Assembly: GCF_964019385.1 (NCBI RefSeq)
Contig: NC_088644.1
Coordinates: 38,041,894-38,105,893, forward strand
DNA length: 64,000 bases
Direction of reading: 5' to 3'
DNA from: Sycon ciliatum
Taxonomy: Eukaryota > Porifera > Calcarea > Leucosolenida > Sycettidae
Shown here: piece by piece, positions 59,270-64,000 of the stretch
Position numbering within the stretch: position 1 is the stretch's first letter
Layout: each line of letters starts with the position of its first letter
Made by a program: the position numbers and the translations under genes
The notes under the pieces: model-generated
Databases searched by the model: none
The model's input: only the letters and a program-made list of their open reading frames with translations
Told to the model about the DNA's origin: nothing

Positions 59270-60282
59270 GGCCTACTCAAGCTCAACTGATGAGGGGTGA
59301 ATTCCCCGAAACACTGTGTATTGAGCAGGGAGTGGTGCTTTCTTGCAGGTTTGCCGAGTGGAAGGTTCGATGGACTTCTTGTGTGCTCCGGATGGCAGTC
59401 GTGAGTCAGTCAAGTGAGAATTCAAGTCGGCAGGAATAGCGCAAGCTCCCACGTAGGGAGCAACACACAATTCCCTATTCCAATTTTGCAGCCGGTTTTC
59501 GAGCAATCAGCTGATTTTGCAGCCAAATGTGATGTATGTTGGATGGAGCCGAGCGAAAAGCCGAATAGATGAAAATGGGCCGATTTGCGGAAAACCTAGC
59601 ATAAGCGGACTTCAGCAGGGAGTGCATTCCAGCGATCAGAACCGATGCAAGCAACTGAAAAGAGACCAAAGCGAGTTTTAGCTTGTGGTAGAGTGACAGA
59701 TGAAGGTACCTGAGAGCGAGTGCAGGAACGGACACATCAGAAAAACGAGGCGTACTGAACCCAATATGTGAGCTCTATTAGACTATTACTAAGACGGACT
59801 AGCCGATAATGAAGAGTGACTGACACACAATGAGCAAATGAGTTACTACCATACTCAAGTACTGTCTGAATTGAACAAAATATAAAATGCACGCTTTGCA
59901 GCTACCGTCACGTGATCTCGGACTTTTCTGAACATGCCTACCTACGGTAACTTACTTCCAACTTTGCGCCCTAGTTGCGTAACGTACTCCCCGAAGGAGA
60001 AATGTTCGTCAAGTACAAATGCGAAGGCATAGAATGTGTGCACACGGGCTAATTGTGGCCTCACCCAGCTGCAGAGCGACGGCAGGGTCAAACTGGGTCT
60101 TGGACGGATTTAGCAGTCTTCTGTCTTCTGTCAGCTCCTTGCACAACTGTTTAGCATCCTTGCCAGCTTTGTAAAGGGAGACAACGTCCGCGTACTGTGG
60201 AGCCTTTGCAGTGCTGGGGTACAGAGGGGAGCTTTCTGACCGACAGATTGAAGGAAGATTTGGATAGGGTAATCCCCACAGG
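59270..60282. other. Gene-poor stretch, nothing recognised
   Basis: No coding similarity or element ends seen. Confidence 0.4.
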
Positions 60283-60437
60283 GCAGTTACGAAGTCTGGG
60301 CAAATTGTTGAACGGTCTCTGCTGGAATGACGGCCAGACGGTCTGACCTTAGCTCAGTGGTTAGAGCATCGCTGGCCTCAAGCGAAGGTCCCTGTTTCGA
60401 ATCCTGATGGCGACAATCAATTTTTTCTTCAGACTTT
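60283..60437 (+). repeat. tRNA-derived SINE, copy C (best preserved)
   Basis: GTTACGAAGTCTGG head, A box TTAGCTCAGTGGTTAGAGCA, then GCCTCAAGCGAAGGTCC, B box GTTTCGAATCC and GGCGACAATCAATTTTTTCTT. The A and B boxes are spaced as in a tRNA. Confidence 0.85.
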
Positions 60438-60460
60438 TCCCATTAAGCAGTTTTAATATA

Positions 60461-60944
60461 GCAACAAGGACGACTAATTGCACTGTAAGCATTTCCGTGT
60501 TATCACCTTCAAATTGCTTACGTAGTAGTATGATGCGAGTGTGGTGTGTGTGATTGCCCCCCCCCCCCCCCTCCGTTCACACTTTCCTGAGTTTCCTCTC
60601 GTCTGTTCAGGTTTTGCTTTGTTTTGCTGACGCTGATGATTCACACATGCATGGTGTAGCAGCTGAAATTGTTCCCCTGCTGACTACGTGTAGTATAATC
60701 ACCTTTCTGTTTCGCTTTTTTCCCCCTTCTTTCACTTTTATTTGTCCATATAAGATTTGTTTCAAGTAATCCCCATTCCATTGTGGCGTAGATTCACTGA
60801 TGAATGTAACAAGAAAACAGTTCTGAGCAAATCCTCTCTTTCCCTTTCATTGTGTGCCCTGCGATTTTCGTTTCACGTTTTACACATACATGTACATGTC
60901 GACACGTAGGAAATGCTTACAGTGCAATTAGTCGTCCTTGTTGC
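60461..60944. mobile_element. TIR element with perfect 36-bp ends
   Basis: 484 bp. The left end 60461-60496 begins GCAACAAGGACGACTAATTG; the right end 60909-60944 is its exact reverse complement. A 14-base C tract and pyrimidine-rich sequence lie inside; no transposase. Target duplication not clear. Confidence 0.8.
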
Positions 60945-61071
60945 CTAATAATAATAATTCATCGTTTCATGTACAAGTAGGGAGTGGTGTTGTACTAGTA
61001 GTCTACTCCCTGGTTTCATGCCTGTTTCCTATACAAGACTGGATTAGGAAGAACCCCCTCTGGTAGGCAGT

Positions 61072-61264
61072 GGCGGATAATGCTCGAAAAGGTGGCAGAT
61101 TCTGCTCGAAAAGCAGTGAAATTGGCAGAACCGTACAAACCTTATGGCGGGCAATTCGTCGAATTCTGCTCCATTTCTTCATCCACATACCAAACATGCA
61201 TGGAACTTACCAGAAAAAGTACGGAATTCTGCCAATTTTTCTTCCGGCGTTATCCGCAAAGGCC
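61072..61264 (+). repeat. 193-bp dispersed repeat, copy 2
   Basis: Direct counterpart, in opposite orientation, of 39692-39884, with only scattered differences. Confidence 0.78.
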
Positions 61265-61384
61265 TACGGGCCTCTGGCCATGGCGCAAACAGAGGAAAGC
61301 TATCATGGATGCCTTCGACCGTCCCAGCACGAACTTGAGGCTACGGTAGGTGGGTACATACATGTATGACTGTACAATGTACAT

Positions 61385-61800
61385 TATAGCAATAAAAACT
61401 GCTTTATGGCAGTTTTCTAAAAAAAGTTATTGTGTTCTAGTCCATGGACCCCGTCTAAAAAGTAAGAAATTAACAAAATGTGATAGCTGAAAATTAAAAT
61501 TTCACACAAAACCTCACAATAATCACAACACTTGAAATGCTGCTTTCAACACTAGACTTGTACTGCACCAACAATTGGCAACATGCATGTCATGCATGCA
61601 AAGGAAAGAGGATCACGAGGGGAAAAGGTCTTCTACATGTAGCTTTTCATTCTGTGTGTGATTATTGTGAGGTTTTGTGTGAAATTTTAATTTTCAGCTA
61701 TCACATTTTGTTAATTTCTTACTTTTTAGACGGGGTCCATGGACTAGAACACAATAACTTTTTTTAGAAAACTGCCATAAAGCAGTTTTTATTGCTATAA
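61385..61800. mobile_element. Foldback element with ~143-bp near-perfect arms
   Basis: Left arm 61385 to about 61528, right arm about 61658-61800. They are reverse complements with no mismatch seen through ATAGCAATAAAAACTGC, CTAGTCCATGGACCCCGTC and AATTTCACACAAAACCTC. The spacer is about 130 bp. Edges are TATA, compatible with a TA target. Confidence 0.92.
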
Positions 61801-62450
61801 TTTCTTTTGTTTTTTCTGTCACCAATCAATGGAATGCCCTATATCAACATGTAAATGATGGCCTTCACATCATATCAATACTGTATTATACGCATTGATG
61901 TGCAAGCCTTTTCTTGCAGAAAATGGCACAAGCATGTTCTTCTGCGGGGAAACATGTGAGTTGTGGTGGACCGTGGTGATACTTCTTTTTATACGGAGGT
62001 CATTCTGTGCATGTTGCTGTAGCAGAATTTCATGACTCTGTCATAAAATTGTCTTGCCTTTCAGATATATTTGAGAAATGTAACCAGGTGCGTGTCGCAG
62101 ATGTTTTTGTTGATTCTGTGTTTATAATGGTTTGTAATCATGGGTTATCGTGATAAGGTCATCCTGCATCGTATTGCACTGAAATCGTAACCCTGTTGAT
62201 GTCGATACAACTTTTGGAAGTAGTTCAATGACTTCAAACTGTTAGTCCACGATTTTCTAAAACAACACAGCAAAGGAGGAACAATATACATGTATTAAAA
62301 TGTAAATAAATACATTGTCGAGTCCGACATATCGTTCCAACAACTACACTGATCCTCAGGATAAAAGGGGCAAGGCTATGGTTGGAGGTACTGAGAAATA
62401 AACAAGGCACTCCATAATAATAAAATCTTACACATCTTTTGGTGAGTTTG
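61801..62450. other. Gene-poor stretch, nothing recognised
   Basis: No supported feature. Confidence 0.4.
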
Positions 62451-62457
62451 AATGATA

Positions 62458-62500
62458 TCCAGTCGAACCTCTGTAGGACGAACACCAAGGGACCGATGGT
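62458..62500 (+). mobile_element. Single pogo/Tc1-like element end
   Basis: CAGTCGAACCTCTGTAGGAC resembles one terminal repeat of pogo-type elements; the partner end was not found. Confidence 0.3.
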
Positions 62501-62650
62501 ATTTATTCTGTGAGTTTGTCTTAACCTATTTTATAACCAGTGAATACAATTATTTCTCCAATAGACATACGAATAGATTTCTTCTACAGCGAAAGATTCT
62601 AAGCCACACCAACTCATTGACTCGTCTCGTATGAAACAAATGAGTCACTA

Positions 62651-62928
62651 GAGAGGTTCTGCAAAACGAAAATGCGTACAAACTTTCCCTCTACATCAGG
62701 AGGTGCGAAACTTCGCACGAACTTTCGCAGCTTTGGATGCGAAACTTGCAGGGAACGCGAAATGAACAGTCGTACACACTTTCGTGTGATCGGGTCATGG
62801 CGTACGTGCACTTGGCCAGCGCAAACTACGAAAATGTGCAGAACGCAAACTTCGTGCAAAAATTCGTACACACTTTCGCAAGGACTGTCGCGAAACTTCG
62901 TTCGAATTTTTGTTTTGCAGAACCTCTC
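62651..62928. mobile_element. TA-flanked MITE with internal repeats
   Basis: 278 bp. Inverted ends GAGAGGTTCTGCAAAAC then GAAAAT or AAAAAT, TA on both sides. Inside, GCGAAACTTCG and ACACACTTTCG-like motifs recur in both orientations. Confidence 0.85.
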
Positions 62929-63149
62929 TACTGAACGTTTCTTTAGCAACATGACGGCAACTGAAACAGCAACAGAGAAAGTACGATACATGTACAGCAG
63001 ATTCTTGCAGGTACTACAAACAGTTTGCAGATCGTAATTCTTGCTTTGGCGGCACGAAACTTCATTTGGGGCAGTGCAATCTCGGCGTAACTCACAAATA
63101 ATAAATCAAACAGCCCAGACTCGAGTAAACAAATCCAATCATACAAGTA

Positions 63150-64000
63150 CAGTCTACTCGCGATAAGTCACGCACAGTGTCCTGGAATAGAAAATGCGCG
63201 ACTTACCGAGAGTGCGCGACTTACATTATACACCACGTCATGCATACATGTATGTACAGCCGTCATTTTTTCTTCTGCATATGGACATGTGTGCTGAACA
63301 AGCGTACAAGCACTGTACTGAGCTGCATGCGCACGGTAGACCTACACTGTCTGTAGTCTACACTGACTGACACTGTACACTGCTGTACACGAGACGTACA
63401 TTGTAGATCTACCACAGCGTGAAGCCATGATCCGTTGATCGATATGAAGGCATGATCGAGAAAGAAAAGTAACGACGTTCCGTTACTTTTGCCGTTTTGG
63501 TAGGGATTTGACAAGACGCACTTCTGTTTCAGTCGTGTAAACACTTCGTTTCCCTTTGCTTGACGATGCCTTCTCATAAGAAAACGAAAGAACAGCGAAC
63601 AGTGGCTGATCGACTGCGTTTGGTTCGTCTCTATCGTGAGAGTGGAAAAACCTCCGCTCGAAAATTTGCGAAGTTGAACAATGTTCTGGAGGCGATGTTC
63701 CGCGGCTGGCTGAGGGATGCTGAAGCTGGCAAACTCGCCGATGCTAATCCGTCTGGTCCACAGGGAGTCCGCAACAGAAGTTCCCAGTTCGGGAAAATTG
63801 AGGAGCGGCTAGTGAAGTATATTTTGCTTCGAAGGGAGAAGTTTGTGACTGACAAACTTGGATTGTCGTGGGTGATCCTGAGGGTGAAGGCTCTCATACA
63901 ATATGCACAATTCAGTCATAATAATTATATTCTTACCTTTACAGTATTCAAGCTCCATCATTGAAAACCACATCATTCGCAAATATTCACGAAATCCACG
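63150..64000 (+). mobile_element. pogo/Tigger-like transposon, 5' part (runs off right edge)
   Basis: A TA precedes the terminal sequence CAGTCTACTCGCGATAAGTC (63150), characteristic of pogo/Tigger elements. Subterminal GCGCGACTTAC occurs twice. An ORF starts 416 bases in. The 3' end is beyond the window. Confidence 0.7.
63566..63964 (+). CDS. pogo/CENP-B-like transposase, N-terminal part
   Basis: Encodes KEQRTVADRLRLVRLYRES, then ARKFAKLNNV and FRGWLRDAEAG, which fits the psq-type helix-turn-helix of pogo/CENP-B transposases. KIEERLVKYILLRREK follows and would be the start of the second (CENP-B type) DNA-binding helix-turn-helix. The continuous frame stops at TGA 63962. The last 25 or so codons look unlike the family, and an acceptor-like CTTTACAG lies at about 63936-63943, so an intron or decay is possible. 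The DDE catalytic domain is not in the window. Confidence 0.6.
   Translation: MPSHKKTKEQRTVADRLRLVRLYRESGKTSARKFAKLNNVLEAMFRGWLRDAEAGKLADANPSGPQGVRNRSSQFGKIEERLVKYILLRREKFVTDKLGLSWVILRVKALIQYAQFSHNNYILTFTVFKLHH

Overview
The window is nuclear DNA from an animal. It carries spliced genes with GT-AG introns, a TGF-beta family ligand and an ETS-domain transcription factor (both families are restricted to animals). About half of it is simple-sequence repeats and transposon debris. Its many TA-flanked MITEs, LINE 3' ends and palindromic TACATGTA motifs suggest an invertebrate; an early-branching lineage such as a sponge is my inference, not something the sequence proves.

Layout. 1-11.3 kb (+): the last nine exons of an oligosaccharyltransferase catalytic subunit, STT3B type, with its 5' part off the left edge. 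Its introns host several MITEs, a broken transposon with a RAG1 N-terminal-like motif, and a SINE. 11.4-27.6 kb: gene-poor, with a 39-bp minisatellite, long (TG)n and (TC)n tracts, SINE and LINE stubs, a second copy of a MITE with 7-bp target duplications, and one doubtful small ORF. 27.8-30.8 kb (+): a two-exon TGF-beta ligand. 33.0-38.8 kb (-): a four-exon ETS-domain factor, convergent with the ligand gene. 39-44.4 kb: gene-poor, with an unusual three-arm repeat. 44.6-52.3 kb: a cluster of truncated non-LTR retrotransposons in both orientations, including a nested MITE and a chimeric junction. 52.7-56.8 kb (+): a complete four-exon gene for peroxisomal membrane protein PXMP4/PMP24. 57-64 kb: a young LINE copy, a SINE, several inverted-repeat elements (one with near-perfect 143-bp arms), and the 5' end of a pogo/Tigger-like transposon running off the right edge.

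The four host genes (N-glycosylation in the ER, secreted signalling, transcription, peroxisomal membrane) share no evident pathway; their proximity looks incidental. All exon models are read by eye from family similarity, splice sites and phase agreement, not from transcripts. Gene-poor stretches were not searched exhaustively for very short exons.
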